64,000 nucleotides of DNA, taken from Anaerolineales bacterium. Its GTDB lineage: Bacteria; Chloroflexota; Anaerolineae; Anaerolineales; Villigracilaceae. The position numbers and the translations under genes are program-made. Positions 40,925-50,922 of the stretch are shown piece by piece (position 1 is the first letter of the stretch; every line of letters starts with the position of its first letter). The stretch is taken from the NCBI GenBank assembly GCA_020634895.1, contig JACKAV010000005.1, forward strand, positions 186,001 to 250,000, read 5' to 3'. The notes beneath the pieces are model-generated. The model worked only from the letters and a program-made list of their open reading frames with translations, was not told the origin of the DNA and searched no databases.

Positions 40925-42373
40925 ATGGCTGGCATCTCCCTTACGCTCAATGATATCTGGGGATTTAGAAAGTCCCTTCCTTTACCCGTCAGGCGGGCGG
41001 CGGGTTGGGTGAAGCGGCAGGTCTCTCCGCACTGGCTTTGGGAGTCGAAGAAATTCAAGGCGTATTTCGACTTCCTACAGAAGAGTCAATGGTGGTCGTT
41101 GGAAGAGACGAAATCCTTCCAGTTGGAACAGTTGCAGGAACTGGTCAAGTTCGCATACGAGAAGGTGCCGTATTACCGGCGCGTCTATAAAGAGAAGAAG
41201 GTTCATCCTTCAGACATCAAAAAACTGGAAGACATCCAACTGCTGCCCTCGATCACAAAGGATGATGTCCGCTCGCATATCGATGAATTCATTCCGGATG
41301 GCGTGGACAAATCGACCCTGCGGGTTTGGGTCACCGGCGGGACTTCCGGTATCCCGTTGAAAGTGTATCAGGACCTCTTTTACAGCTGCATGATCGAAGA
41401 AGCCTTCAGCCTTCGTCAACGCTTATGGACGGATTACAAGCAATATGACCGCAAAGCCACCCTTAACCGCGACCCGAACAAGCGCACGAAAAAATGCTGG
41501 GATTTCAACAACACAGAGAATGAACTCATCCTAAGTTCCTTCGACATGACCGAAAGCAACATGCTCGAGTTTGCCCATGTGATCAAGGATTTCAAACCAC
41601 GCATCATGGTCGGATATCCATCCGCACTGGAGGTCTTTGGCAGATTCCTGATCCGCAACAACATCACCCTCCCGCCGTTGAAAGGTGTGTTCTGCGGCTC
41701 GGAGGCGCTCTTCCCCGGGCAGCGCGCCTTGATCGAAGCGGCATACAACTGCGATATGTTCCCAAGCTATGGCATGTCCGAACGCGTTGCCGATGCGACC
41801 GAGTGCGAAAAGCACTGCGGGTATCACATCAGCATGGAATATGGCGTCTTCGAATTGCTGGATGAAAACCTTGAACCCATCACCGCGCCGGATGTGGACG
41901 GGGTGGTGGTCGGAACCGGATTCCACAACAACGTCATGCCGTTGATCCGCTATCAGATGTTCGATATTGGAACATACTCCGGTGAAACATGCTCCTGTGG
42001 ACGCAGCGCACCCATGATCAAGGAATTCAAAGGGCGTGTGCGCGAATACTTTGTCGGAAAGTCCGGCAAGCTCATGCCGCTTCAATTGATCTGGTCTGGT
42101 CGTCACCCGGTATGGTCCAAGATCAGGGAAATGCAGTTTGTACAGGAAAGCGAGGGCGAGATCACAGCAAAGATCGTGCGCGCCCCCAATTACTCTGACG
42201 AAGAAGTGACTCGCGAACTGCGCAGCGAGGTTGGCAAGGTCATGAGCGAAGATGATTTTCGGATCGATTTCCAATTCGTGGATCACATGGCTTTGACGCA
42301 TCGCGGCAAACTCAACTTCCTCGACCAGAAGCTCCCCATCCACTTCGAAGAGATCGCAAAATCAGGAAATTGA
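40925..42373 (+). CDS. PaaK/CapK-like adenylate-forming enzyme
   Basis: Phenylacetate-CoA-ligase-like protein of 482 residues, of the CapK type often found in capsule loci. The adenylation motifs are VTGGTSGIPLKVYQ, PSYGMSERVADATEC and IRYQMFDIGTYSGETCSCGR, which carries two cysteines. An early helical segment reads LVKFAYEKVPYYRRVYKEKK, as in the family. It is likely to activate a carboxylic acid for transfer to the polymer or to a carrier. The substrate is not known. It begins 26 bases after the DegT-like gene. Confidence 0.85.
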   Translation: MAGISLTLNDIWGFRKSLPLPVRRAAGWVKRQVSPHWLWESKKFKAYFDFLQKSQWWSLEETKSFQLEQLQELVKFAYEKVPYYRRVYKEKKVHPSDIKKLEDIQLLPSITKDDVRSHIDEFIPDGVDKSTLRVWVTGGTSGIPLKVYQDLFYSCMIEEAFSLRQRLWTDYKQYDRKATLNRDPNKRTKKCWDFNNTENELILSSFDMTESNMLEFAHVIKDFKPRIMVGYPSALEVFGRFLIRNNITLPPLKGVFCGSEALFPGQRALIEAAYNCDMFPSYGMSERVADATECEKHCGYHISMEYGVFELLDENLEPITAPDVDGVVVGTGFHNNVMPLIRYQMFDIGTYSGETCSCGRSAPMIKEFKGRVREYFVGKSGKLMPLQLIWSGRHPVWSKIREMQFVQESEGEITAKIVRAPNYSDEEVTRELRSEVGKVMSEDDFRIDFQFVDHMALTHRGKLNFLDQKLPIHFEEIAKSGN

Positions 42374-42374
42374 T

Positions 42375-43169
42375 ATGGCTCAATCCCATTTACACAAACT
42401 GGCGGCACCATTTGCATTGAGACTTCAGAAACGATTCAGACTCTTCCCTCAGGGACTATGCCTGATAACAGGCGCGCCTCGTTCCGGGACCTCGGCATTA
42501 TGCGACTGGTTGGGCATTCACTCCGCTGTATCCTCGTTCCCCGAATCCCGGATTCTGGTCAGCGTTCATACATTCCTGGAAGAAGCGCTTCGATTCAAGA
42601 ATCTACAGGTCAAAAGTGATGAGATCATGGGTCTGGCTCGTAATCTTGTGCTGGATTACTACTCAAACGCAAGGGCCTTGATGGGCAAAAATCTGATTGT
42701 TGATAAGGAGCCGCTCGAACCGATTGCGTTCCCATCAAAGGAATACGGGCAATTTATTGCCAATTTCATGAGGATATTCCCCAACGCGAAGGTCTTGTTT
42801 GCAATTCGAGACCCCATAGCAACGGTCTGGTCGATGTCACAGCGGGTATGGGGCGAATCACTAACCGTTCCGGATTCGCGCCGCTTTCGTCTCGAAGAGT
42901 ACATCGAGAATTGGTGTGCATGCGCAGAACTTATTTCAACACATGCTGATGCAAAAAACGTTTATGTCGTCCAGTTCGGTCGCCTTGTAAGGGATGCCGA
43001 CAACGAGTCGAAACGGATACTCGATTTTCTCGGCTTGCCAATCGAAAGCCCATTCCAACCCCGCCGGACACATGAGATCGGCTTCAGCAAGGAAGACCGC
43101 AAAAAGATTCAGCAGGCAGCGGCGCCGTATCTTGAGAACCTCCGCCAGCGCGGAATAACGGATTTGTAG
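42375..43169 (+). CDS. PAPS-dependent sulfotransferase
   Basis: Sulfotransferase-family protein of 264 residues. The 5'-phosphosulfate loop is seen in LCLITGAPRSGTSALCDWLG near residue 32, and the 3'-phosphate region in NAKVLFAIRDPIATVWSMSQ. It starts one base after the CapK-like gene stops. It probably sulfates the exported polysaccharide or its lipid-linked repeat. No PAPS synthesis gene is in the window. Confidence 0.83.
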   Translation: MAQSHLHKLAAPFALRLQKRFRLFPQGLCLITGAPRSGTSALCDWLGIHSAVSSFPESRILVSVHTFLEEALRFKNLQVKSDEIMGLARNLVLDYYSNARALMGKNLIVDKEPLEPIAFPSKEYGQFIANFMRIFPNAKVLFAIRDPIATVWSMSQRVWGESLTVPDSRRFRLEEYIENWCACAELISTHADAKNVYVVQFGRLVRDADNESKRILDFLGLPIESPFQPRRTHEIGFSKEDRKKIQQAAAPYLENLRQRGITDL

Positions 43170-43207
43170 TCTGCTTTTGAAAGCAGCCAACCTGGTTTAC
43201 CTGCAAA

Positions 43208-44710
43208 ATGTTAATGTCATTTGTACGAAAAACGCTTGATGGAAACAACATTCTGACCCAGATCCTCGTGGCGGTCTTTTGGGGATTGATTCTGGGCGCG
43301 GCTGTACAACGCATCTCACCCGGACTGGTGCTTGTTTCTCTGATTCTTGTAGGTTTGGTCTTCGCGATTCTCAAGCGACCGGAGTTGGGTTTGCTCGGAA
43401 TCCTGGTTGCCACCTCAAGCATCGTCTACGAAGACCAACTGCCGCAGGTTTCGTTTGGAATCAGTTTTCATCTGCCAGATTTGCTGCTGTTGGGGCTGCT
43501 GGGGCTCGCCTTCGTCCGCTGGCTTGTGGAACCTGAATTTAAGTATGTCAAGACTCCGCTCGACCTGCTTCTCGTTCTGTTCTTGGGAATTACGCTGCTT
43601 TCGACTGCAATCGCCCTGTATCGATCCTCGGTCGACCCGGTGACCGTCCGCAGAGCGTTGCGGATATTCTCCTATTATCTGACGTTCTTCATCGTTACGA
43701 ACCTGATCAGGGAACGCCGTCAAATTGACCTTTTGCTGCACGGCATCTTCCTGCTTGCGACCATTGTGGCTGTTGCGATCGTGCTGCAGTTCATTCTGGG
43801 CAGTTCCGTACAGCTCCTACCCGGACGTGTTGAGACTTTGGAGACGCGGGGCGCCATGTTCGAAGATATTACACGTGTTTTGCCTCCCGGCTGGTCGGTG
43901 GTGCTGGTCTCCTTTGTTGTCCTTCTTTGCTCATTGGTTTTGGAAACCAAACCGTCGTTTATGTTGAGAATCCCTTATCTGGCTCTATTGGGTGGGGCGC
44001 TTATCTTTACCTTCCTCCGCAGTTTTTGGGCGGCTCTCTTTTTCGTAATCATGGCTATGGGATTTTTACTCAAGGGCTGGGAGCGGAGCAGGTTGATCGG
44101 CGCAGGACTGCTCTTCATATATGCCGGTCTCCTGATCTTTTTAACCGCTTCCATCGAACCCGAATCCCGCCCATCCAAACTGATATCAGCTTCAGTGGAC
44201 AGATTGGGCACTCTTTTCGACACCGGAACCTTTCAGGGGGAAGACGGCTCCATGAACTGGAGATTGATCGAAAACGAATACGCATTTCAGGCGATCACCG
44301 AACATCCCTGGCTTGGTCTTGGGCTCGGATTTACATACCGTCCCTGGGATTACCGCATTGACCAGATCGATGCCACCGGGATGAGTTACGACTTCAGAAA
44401 GCACATCCACAATGGTCACCTGTGGATCCTGCTTCAATCCGGCGTGATCGGCTATTTCAGTTTGCTTGTGTTGTCTGCGGTCTTCGTGATGCGCGGATTA
44501 AGAAAATGGCGAAGCATTCCAGACCCAAGGCTGCAGAGCATTGTCCTCGGTTTTTCGCTGACGTATGCAGCGGTCTTCATTGCCGCTGTGGCAAATTCCT
44601 CTTTCACGCAGTGGCGTTGGACGCCCATCCTCGGGATCATGATGGGCATCAATGAAGTGATCTTCAAGATGGATGACGGCAAGAATAAGAAGGTTGAACA
44701 TGCTGGGTAA
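43208..44710 (+). CDS. Wzy-like O-antigen ligase/polymerase
   Basis: Membrane protein of 500 residues with about ten to twelve hydrophobic helices. The large outer loop typical of the Wzy/WaaL family lies at about 320-400, with NEYAFQAITEHPWLGLGLGF and HIHNGHLWILLQSGVIGYFS. It probably polymerises the repeat unit. It overlaps the flippase gene by 11 bases. Two ATGs two codons apart are possible starts. Confidence 0.87.
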   Translation: MLMSFVRKTLDGNNILTQILVAVFWGLILGAAVQRISPGLVLVSLILVGLVFAILKRPELGLLGILVATSSIVYEDQLPQVSFGISFHLPDLLLLGLLGLAFVRWLVEPEFKYVKTPLDLLLVLFLGITLLSTAIALYRSSVDPVTVRRALRIFSYYLTFFIVTNLIRERRQIDLLLHGIFLLATIVAVAIVLQFILGSSVQLLPGRVETLETRGAMFEDITRVLPPGWSVVLVSFVVLLCSLVLETKPSFMLRIPYLALLGGALIFTFLRSFWAALFFVIMAMGFLLKGWERSRLIGAGLLFIYAGLLIFLTASIEPESRPSKLISASVDRLGTLFDTGTFQGEDGSMNWRLIENEYAFQAITEHPWLGLGLGFTYRPWDYRIDQIDATGMSYDFRKHIHNGHLWILLQSGVIGYFSLLVLSAVFVMRGLRKWRSIPDPRLQSIVLGFSLTYAAVFIAAVANSSFTQWRWTPILGIMMGINEVIFKMDDGKNKKVEHAG

Positions 44711-46193
44711 ATTCATTAAAGACATGGCAAAGTATTCGCTTTCGCAGCTTTTACCTGCGTTGACCTCATTTATTACCACCCCGATTCTGACGAGGCTGTT
44801 CCTCCCCGCCGAATATGGAAATTGGGCAATGGCATTGAGCGTCTCTTCCTTCCTCGTTGCGCTTACGGTATCGGGTTTGGGCAGTGCCGTCATCCGTTTT
44901 TACCCGGCTTACAAGGCGAACTCATCATTAAAAACTTTCTTTACCACCATGTCCATTTTTGCAGGCGTGATTACGGTCTTTATCGCCGGAGTGGGATATC
45001 TGGTCATATGGCTATTTCGGGATAAGTTCCCCGCATCGTTGACAGACTATCTGCCGCTGATTCTCCTGATCTTCATTGCTCAAAGCATTTTCACGGTTTA
45101 CATGGCGATATTAAGAGCACAGGAGAAAAGCGGGGCGTTTACCACCTTCCAACTGCTCAACAACTATGGAGGACTTGGCGTGGGTTTGCTGTTGGTCATC
45201 GGCTTCGGTTTTCGAGTCGACGGCTTGTTATGGGGCAGCCTCCTAACACTGACGTGCGTCCTGCCGGTTTTGGTATCCCTGGGTTCCAGGGGCGTGGATT
45301 TTCGCCTGGAATACTTCAATTTCCAGGATGGGTTGAAGATGTTCGAGTACGCCTGGCCCCTGACGATCGGCAGCGTTGCCATGTGGGGATTGCGCCTATC
45401 GGACCTATTTATTATCAACTTTTTTCGATCAGACCACGATGTGGGATTGTATACCGTCTCATATAACATTTCTGCCAAGAGCATTGAGCTGCTGGTGTCG
45501 CTTTTCCTGCTCAGCGTATCTCCGTTGATCATGAATACATGGGTGCGCGAGGGAAGGTCTGTGACAGAGGCAAATCTTGCCATGGTTACCCGTGTGTATC
45601 TGATCGTCTGCCTGCCGGCTACGGTTGGATTGAGCATCCTCGCATTCCCATTTGTGGCATTACTTACAGCCCCTGAATATTACGAAGGTTACAAAATCTT
45701 TGGTCTGGTGACCACTTCAAGTTTTATATGGGGGCTGGCGAACATCGCCCAAATGGGCATGGCGATCAAAAAGAATACGCGCAGGCTTGGAGCAAATCAG
45801 ATCATGGCAGCCGCGCTTCACATTATTCTGGCGATCATATTTGTGCCGCGCGTCGGCTATGTGGCGGCGGCTGTCACCACGTTACTTGGTTATACGGTTC
45901 TTCTCATTCTGCACACACTGGCATCGCGTCCCCACCTGACCTGGCACTTTCCGCTTAAGACCTTGCGAAATGTGATCTTTGCGTCTTTGGGAATGGGATT
46001 GGTCGCTCATCTGGTTTATGGACTATCCGGGAACGACGGCAACGGTTCGCCGCTCTTTCTCTTGTTGAGCGTTCTGGCATCCGTGCCGACGTATTTTGCC
46101 CTGCTTTGGTTGTTCGGTGAAGTGAAGGAAAAGGAAAGGGCTTTTGCCCTACAAGTATGGAATCGGGTTTCTGGGAAGAAGATGGAAGCGTAG
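44700..46193 (+). CDS. Wzx-type polysaccharide flippase
   Basis: Protein of 497 residues with about 12 to 14 hydrophobic helices. The start resembles the family (KDMAKYSLSQLLPALTSFIT, followed by PILTRLFLPAEYGNWAMALS). The ATG at 44700 gives this normal start, although the frame is open nine codons earlier. It should flip the lipid-linked repeat across the membrane ahead of Wzy. Confidence 0.9.
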   Translation: MLGKFIKDMAKYSLSQLLPALTSFITTPILTRLFLPAEYGNWAMALSVSSFLVALTVSGLGSAVIRFYPAYKANSSLKTFFTTMSIFAGVITVFIAGVGYLVIWLFRDKFPASLTDYLPLILLIFIAQSIFTVYMAILRAQEKSGAFTTFQLLNNYGGLGVGLLLVIGFGFRVDGLLWGSLLTLTCVLPVLVSLGSRGVDFRLEYFNFQDGLKMFEYAWPLTIGSVAMWGLRLSDLFIINFFRSDHDVGLYTVSYNISAKSIELLVSLFLLSVSPLIMNTWVREGRSVTEANLAMVTRVYLIVCLPATVGLSILAFPFVALLTAPEYYEGYKIFGLVTTSSFIWGLANIAQMGMAIKKNTRRLGANQIMAAALHIILAIIFVPRVGYVAAAVTTLLGYTVLLILHTLASRPHLTWHFPLKTLRNVIFASLGMGLVAHLVYGLSGNDGNGSPLFLLLSVLASVPTYFALLWLFGEVKEKERAFALQVWNRVSGKKMEA

Positions 46194-46217
46194 AAACCGG
46201 AATGATATGAGGACACA

Positions 46218-48314
46218 TTGATCAAATTCATCTTGCACTTTTTCCAGCGTAGTATCGAATTGGGTCCAATGGACATGCTTCGGCGCGTATGGATGCGCTC
46301 CAGCGGCTGGCTTGTTGTCTTGTTTCGGTCGCTTTGGTGGGGGTGGAAATCCCGTCACCCGATGAGCGATTCCAAGTTCCTCGCAAAAACAACCGGGAAC
46401 TGGCAGTCGATGGATGATTTTCTGAGGCATCTGGCAGATCGCCCTGCTTCGTCTTTTTTGCTGCCGCATGTCTCGCCTCAGGAGACAGATGCGATTTTAT
46501 CCGTCCATTATGCCGGCTACCAAAAGGACCTTTTTGCCGCGGCAGATGCCGCTTGCAATAACGAGCTTTCGTTATTTGGGCGCACCTTTACATATCCCGA
46601 TGGGATCGATTGGCAGTCTGACCCGGTAACGGGTTGGCATTGGCCGCTTTTGCATCGGGATCGTATGAATTCCTTCGTCGGTTCGACCCGCCCCGTGGAT
46701 CTGATCTTTTTCTGGGAGATGAATCGCCACCAGCATTTTATTGACCTTGGCATCGCGTATTGGTTGACCGGCGAACAGCGATATGTTTCGGCTTTTATCC
46801 AGCAGGTCAAGAGTTGGATCAAGACCAATCCCGTGCGGCATGGGATGAACTGGTATTACCCGCTTGAAGTATCCGTTCGCATTCTTGCATGGATTACAGC
46901 CTTCCAGTTTTTCCGCGGCTCGACTGAATTCCGGCAGGAGGTGGGCGGGGAGTTCATGAAAAGCTTGTGGCAGCAGCTCGATTTCCTCAGCCGGCATTTG
47001 CAGCCGGTCCGGTCGCAGGATGATGTTCCCAACAATCATATGATCGCCGAATTGACAGGGTTGATTCTGGCTGGGACGGTCTTCCCCGAATTCAACGAGG
47101 CGGAAAGATGTCGCGATATTGCTCTGGAACTGCTCAGCGAACAGGTGAAGGCGCAAACCCACCCCGACGGCGTCAACAAGGAACAAGCCACGGGTTATCA
47201 CCGATTTGTCGCCGAGCTGCTGCTTCTGGTCGTGGCACACAGCCGTCGGGTCGGTTTGAAGCGGGACCCTGTCCTCGAAACGACGTTGGAAAAAATGCTC
47301 GACTATTTGCAATTTTCCACCGCGCCCGACAACATCAATCAAATGTGGGGCGACTCCGATTACGGGCGGGCGTTGGGCTTGGGGCAGAAAAAGGATTTTT
47401 GGGATTTCCGCCCGCTGCTATCGGCGGGTGCGGTGCTGTTCGAACGTTCCGATTGGAAGTTTGTATCCGGGCGGTTTGACGAGGAGGCGTTCTGGGTTTT
47501 GGGGCGCGAGGGACTCGATCTTTGGCGGCAGATCATCGCCCGCGTTCCCGAACAAACCTCGCGCGTGTTTCCGCATGGCGGTCACTTCATCATTCGCGGC
47601 TCATGGTCAGCGGATTCAGATGCGGCGTTCCTGCGCTGCGGCGAATTCGGTTTGGGCGGCGAGGGACATTGTGCCCATGCTCACAGCGATCTTTTGAGTT
47701 TTTCATTATGGCTGGGCGGACATCCATTGCTTGTGGATTCGGGCACGTATATCTATCATGGTCCGCTGCGGGATTACTTCCGCAGTTCGTGCGCGCATAA
47801 CACCGTCATGGTCGATGGGCGCGATCAGGCGCTCCCCAACCCGAACTTCAATTGGCGGCATGTTTCGAATGCCGGATGCCTGGATTGGTCTGCAAACCAT
47901 GTAACTGGCATTTTCAATTATCCGCACGTTGAATTTATTCGGACACTTTCCCGCAAGGGCGCCGGGCATTGGGTTTTGAACGATCGGTTTACAGGAACAG
48001 GATCACACGAGATCGACTGGTTCTTTAATTTTGCGCCGGGGCTGGGTTTTGATCTGGATGAGGACAACCGCATCCTCTCCGTGACGAGGGCGGGGTCGCC
48101 GTTCCTGAAGCTTTATCTACCCGACGACGATCTGGATCTCGACTTGCAGCTTGGCTGGTATTCCAACCAGTACGGAGTAAAGCAGCGCACTCAAAAATTA
48201 CATGCACATTGGCGCGGCGAACTAACGAAAGACAGCGCGTTATTCCATTGGCAGTTTGAAGCGGACGGCGTGGAATCCATTCCGCAGCGAGGCGAACATG
48301 TCGCAGTCGCATGA
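46218..48314 (+). CDS. Heparinase II/III-family polysaccharide lyase
   Basis: Protein of 698 residues. An alpha-helical N-terminal domain with WKYPLEV-like pattern (WYYPLEVSVRILAWITAFQ) is followed by the lyase core: HGGHFIIRGSW, HCAHAHSDLLSFSLWLGGHP, LVDSGTYIYHG and SSCAHNTVMVDGRDQ, which hold the conserved H, D and Y-type residues. The start is a TTG with a GAGGA site upstream. No signal peptide is clear. Such lyases in export loci trim or degrade uronic-acid polymers, which suggests that the polymer contains uronic acid. That is inference. Confidence 0.87.
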   Translation: MIKFILHFFQRSIELGPMDMLRRVWMRSSGWLVVLFRSLWWGWKSRHPMSDSKFLAKTTGNWQSMDDFLRHLADRPASSFLLPHVSPQETDAILSVHYAGYQKDLFAAADAACNNELSLFGRTFTYPDGIDWQSDPVTGWHWPLLHRDRMNSFVGSTRPVDLIFFWEMNRHQHFIDLGIAYWLTGEQRYVSAFIQQVKSWIKTNPVRHGMNWYYPLEVSVRILAWITAFQFFRGSTEFRQEVGGEFMKSLWQQLDFLSRHLQPVRSQDDVPNNHMIAELTGLILAGTVFPEFNEAERCRDIALELLSEQVKAQTHPDGVNKEQATGYHRFVAELLLLVVAHSRRVGLKRDPVLETTLEKMLDYLQFSTAPDNINQMWGDSDYGRALGLGQKKDFWDFRPLLSAGAVLFERSDWKFVSGRFDEEAFWVLGREGLDLWRQIIARVPEQTSRVFPHGGHFIIRGSWSADSDAAFLRCGEFGLGGEGHCAHAHSDLLSFSLWLGGHPLLVDSGTYIYHGPLRDYFRSSCAHNTVMVDGRDQALPNPNFNWRHVSNAGCLDWSANHVTGIFNYPHVEFIRTLSRKGAGHWVLNDRFTGTGSHEIDWFFNFAPGLGFDLDEDNRILSVTRAGSPFLKLYLPDDDLDLDLQLGWYSNQYGVKQRTQKLHAHWRGELTKDSALFHWQFEADGVESIPQRGEHVAVA

Positions 48315-49689
48315 GACGATATATCCGAAAGTGCTCATGATCGCCCGGGCGTTCCCCCCATTCCTTCCGGTGGGACATTCCATCCGCGTGATCAAGTTCA
48401 TGAAATACCTGCCCCAATTGGGGTACGAGCCGGTTGTCCTTACCGTGGACGACGCGCAGGAATATGAAACGCTTCCCAAAGTGGGCAGCGAGGTGCTGCT
48501 TTCAGAGATTTCGCGAGACATCCGCATCCACCGCACGAAGACCGGTGAGCCGTCTGCGGACTATTTGCGGAAAGAGACAGCCTTCAGCCAAAAGAACCGC
48601 CTGACATGGCTGCTTGCAAAACTCTTTGGTGGCAGCCGCCGTTGGATATTCCGCAACCTGTTCCTGCCGGATCGTACGCTGGTATGGCTTCCGTTCGCTG
48701 TAAGCCGCGGCAGGCAGATTGTTAAAGAAGAAGACATTGACATCCTCTTTGCCACCTGCCCGCCGCATACATCGACACTGATCGGCGCGCTCTTGAAAAC
48801 CCTGACCCGCAAACCGCTTATCCTCGATTACCGCGACGATTGGATCGACACCCCCTGGCATCTTTCCAAGCCGGGCATTGCCCGCAGAATTGACAGGATG
48901 CTCGAAAAGTGGGCGGTTCACACAGCCGACAAGGTCATTCTGGTGACCGAATGGAGCAGGCGCGCCTTCCGCGAGCGTTACCCGAATCAGCCTCGCGATA
49001 AGTTTGAACTCATCACCAATGGCTGCGATCTGGAACAGATCAGGAAGATAAGTTCTGGCTCAACGCCGTCTCGTAATTCCAAATTCACCATTCTTCATGC
49101 AGGTTCATTGAACGTCTCAACGGTTTGGGGGCGAAGCCCAATGGGATTGTTCAAGGCAATTCAAAACCTCCTGCAAACCCAACCTGAGGCAGCCGGAAAT
49201 CTGGAATTTATTTTTGCCGGTGACCTTCCAGACGAATTCAAACGCCTGGCAGATGAGATGAGGATTTCCGAAGTCATTCGAAGCGTGGGTCATATCCCGC
49301 ATGATGAAGTCCTTCGCCTGACCAAATCTGCGGATTTATTGCTTGCCATCAATTATGACGGCTGGGAAACCCTCATCCCCGGCAAGATCTATGAATATTG
49401 GGCGGTGGGCGGCTCCCCCATTCTCCTGCTTAGCTGCCCCGGCGCCGCAACGGACTTTATTCACCAGCACAAACTTGGGTTTGCAATCGAGCCGTACGAC
49501 GCGGACGGGATCAGCCGCGTGGTTTTGGATGTGTATCAACAGTGGAAGAAAGGAACACCGCTCAAGATCGACCCGAATGGGATCGAAGCCTTCGACCGCA
49601 AATCCCTCGCCGGACAGTTGGCAAAAGTCCTGTCATCGGTGCTCTTGGAAGATCAAACGATCACCGACGTTTCACCTGTCCATACCTAG
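48298..49689 (+). CDS. GT4-type glycosyltransferase
   Basis: Protein of 463 residues with the GT-B fold. The N-terminal VLMIARAFPPFLPVGHSIRVIK is the glycine- and proline-rich loop of the GT4 family, and TILHAGSLNVSTVWGRSPMG begins the nucleotide-sugar half. PGKIYEYWAVGGSPILLL carries the conserved E of the ExxxxxxxE motif region. The ATG at 48298 overlaps the lyase stop by 17 bases and follows a GAGGCG site. Confidence 0.87.
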   Translation: MSQSHETIYPKVLMIARAFPPFLPVGHSIRVIKFMKYLPQLGYEPVVLTVDDAQEYETLPKVGSEVLLSEISRDIRIHRTKTGEPSADYLRKETAFSQKNRLTWLLAKLFGGSRRWIFRNLFLPDRTLVWLPFAVSRGRQIVKEEDIDILFATCPPHTSTLIGALLKTLTRKPLILDYRDDWIDTPWHLSKPGIARRIDRMLEKWAVHTADKVILVTEWSRRAFRERYPNQPRDKFELITNGCDLEQIRKISSGSTPSRNSKFTILHAGSLNVSTVWGRSPMGLFKAIQNLLQTQPEAAGNLEFIFAGDLPDEFKRLADEMRISEVIRSVGHIPHDEVLRLTKSADLLLAINYDGWETLIPGKIYEYWAVGGSPILLLSCPGAATDFIHQHKLGFAIEPYDADGISRVVLDVYQQWKKGTPLKIDPNGIEAFDRKSLAGQLAKVLSSVLLEDQTITDVSPVHT

Positions 49690-49704
49690 ACTTTGGAGAA
49701 CGAA

Positions 49705-50922
49705 ATGCAAATCCTCGTGATCGCCGACTACCTTCCCTACCCGCTCATCGGAGGAGATCGGATTCGCATTTACAACCTTCTCAAACGGATGGCGCGCCGC
49801 CATGAAGTCTCTCTCGTTTCCTTCCTTGAAAAGCCGGAGGATGTGGAAGGTGTGGCGCACCTCAAACAGTTTTGCGCGCATGTGGAAACGGTCAACTTCG
49901 AGCAGCGCAGCCGCTGGGCAAAACTACCCGGGCTTCTTGGGTATGCCCTGTCCGGCAAACCGCCTGAGCTGAAACTTCTGTACTCCAGGGAATTCGAGCA
50001 AAAGGTCAGGCAACTCACAACGGCAATCGATTTCGATATCGTCCAGATCGAGCACGCGCGCATGGCTCTGTATCTCGAAACATTGAACCGAAGCGAACGG
50101 CGAAAAAGCCTGGTGACATTCCACAACTTTACATCCCAGCAATATGGGAGGGTCTCGAGTGTCGAAAAAAATTGGGGGCGGAAATTCAGGACATGGCTCA
50201 ACGCCGTCACCATGGGATATTGGGAACCCCGCTACGCTGGCAGGTTCGACCGCTGCGTAACTGTTTCGGAGGAAGATCGCCGTTTGTTGCTCAAATCCAA
50301 CCCGCGTTTGAAAGTGGATGTGATCCCCAACGGCGTGGACATTGAAGCCTATCAACCACAGCCGCTTCCCTCTGAACCAATCAAGCCGTCCTTGTTATTC
50401 CTCGGCAATATGGGCTATCCGCCTTGCGTGGATGCGGCGCTTTATTTCTGCAGCGAAATCCTTCCGTACATTTATAAGGCGGAACCCGCAGCAGAATTCT
50501 GGATCGTCGGGCGCGATCCACGCCCCGAGGTGCTGGCGCTTGAGAACGCCCGAGTCCACGTCACGGGGCGCGTGGACGACATCCTTCCCTACTATCAACA
50601 AAGCCCAGTGTGTGTCGTGCCGCTTCGAGCGGGCGGAGGCACACGGCTGAAAATCCTCGAAGCCATGGCATTGAGTCGCCCCGTGGTCTCAACCTCCATT
50701 GGATGTGAAGGCTTGGATGTTGCACATGGCGAACACCTTCTGATCGCCGACACACCCGCCCAGTTTGCCAAACAAACTCTGCGTCTCTTCCGCGACCATG
50801 CGCTGTATCAACGTCTTTCCATGAACGGGAGAAAACTGGTCGAAGACCGTTACGGCTGGGAACGGATCGCTGAAGAACAAATGCGCATCTATGAAGAAAT
50901 GACAGCGGAGGTTTCATCATGA
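49705..50922 (+). CDS. GT4-type glycosyltransferase
   Basis: Protein of 405 residues. ILVIADYLPYPLIGGDRIRIYNL starts the acceptor half, VIPNGVDIEAYQP and SLLFLGNMGYPPCVDAALYF start the donor half, and AGGGTRLKILEAMALSRPVVST holds the donor-binding E. TTGGAGAACGAA before the ATG at 49705 gives a good ribosome site. It overlaps the next gene by four bases. Confidence 0.9.
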   Translation: MQILVIADYLPYPLIGGDRIRIYNLLKRMARRHEVSLVSFLEKPEDVEGVAHLKQFCAHVETVNFEQRSRWAKLPGLLGYALSGKPPELKLLYSREFEQKVRQLTTAIDFDIVQIEHARMALYLETLNRSERRKSLVTFHNFTSQQYGRVSSVEKNWGRKFRTWLNAVTMGYWEPRYAGRFDRCVTVSEEDRRLLLKSNPRLKVDVIPNGVDIEAYQPQPLPSEPIKPSLLFLGNMGYPPCVDAALYFCSEILPYIYKAEPAAEFWIVGRDPRPEVLALENARVHVTGRVDDILPYYQQSPVCVVPLRAGGGTRLKILEAMALSRPVVSTSIGCEGLDVAHGEHLLIADTPAQFAKQTLRLFRDHALYQRLSMNGRKLVEDRYGWERIAEEQMRIYEEMTAEVSS

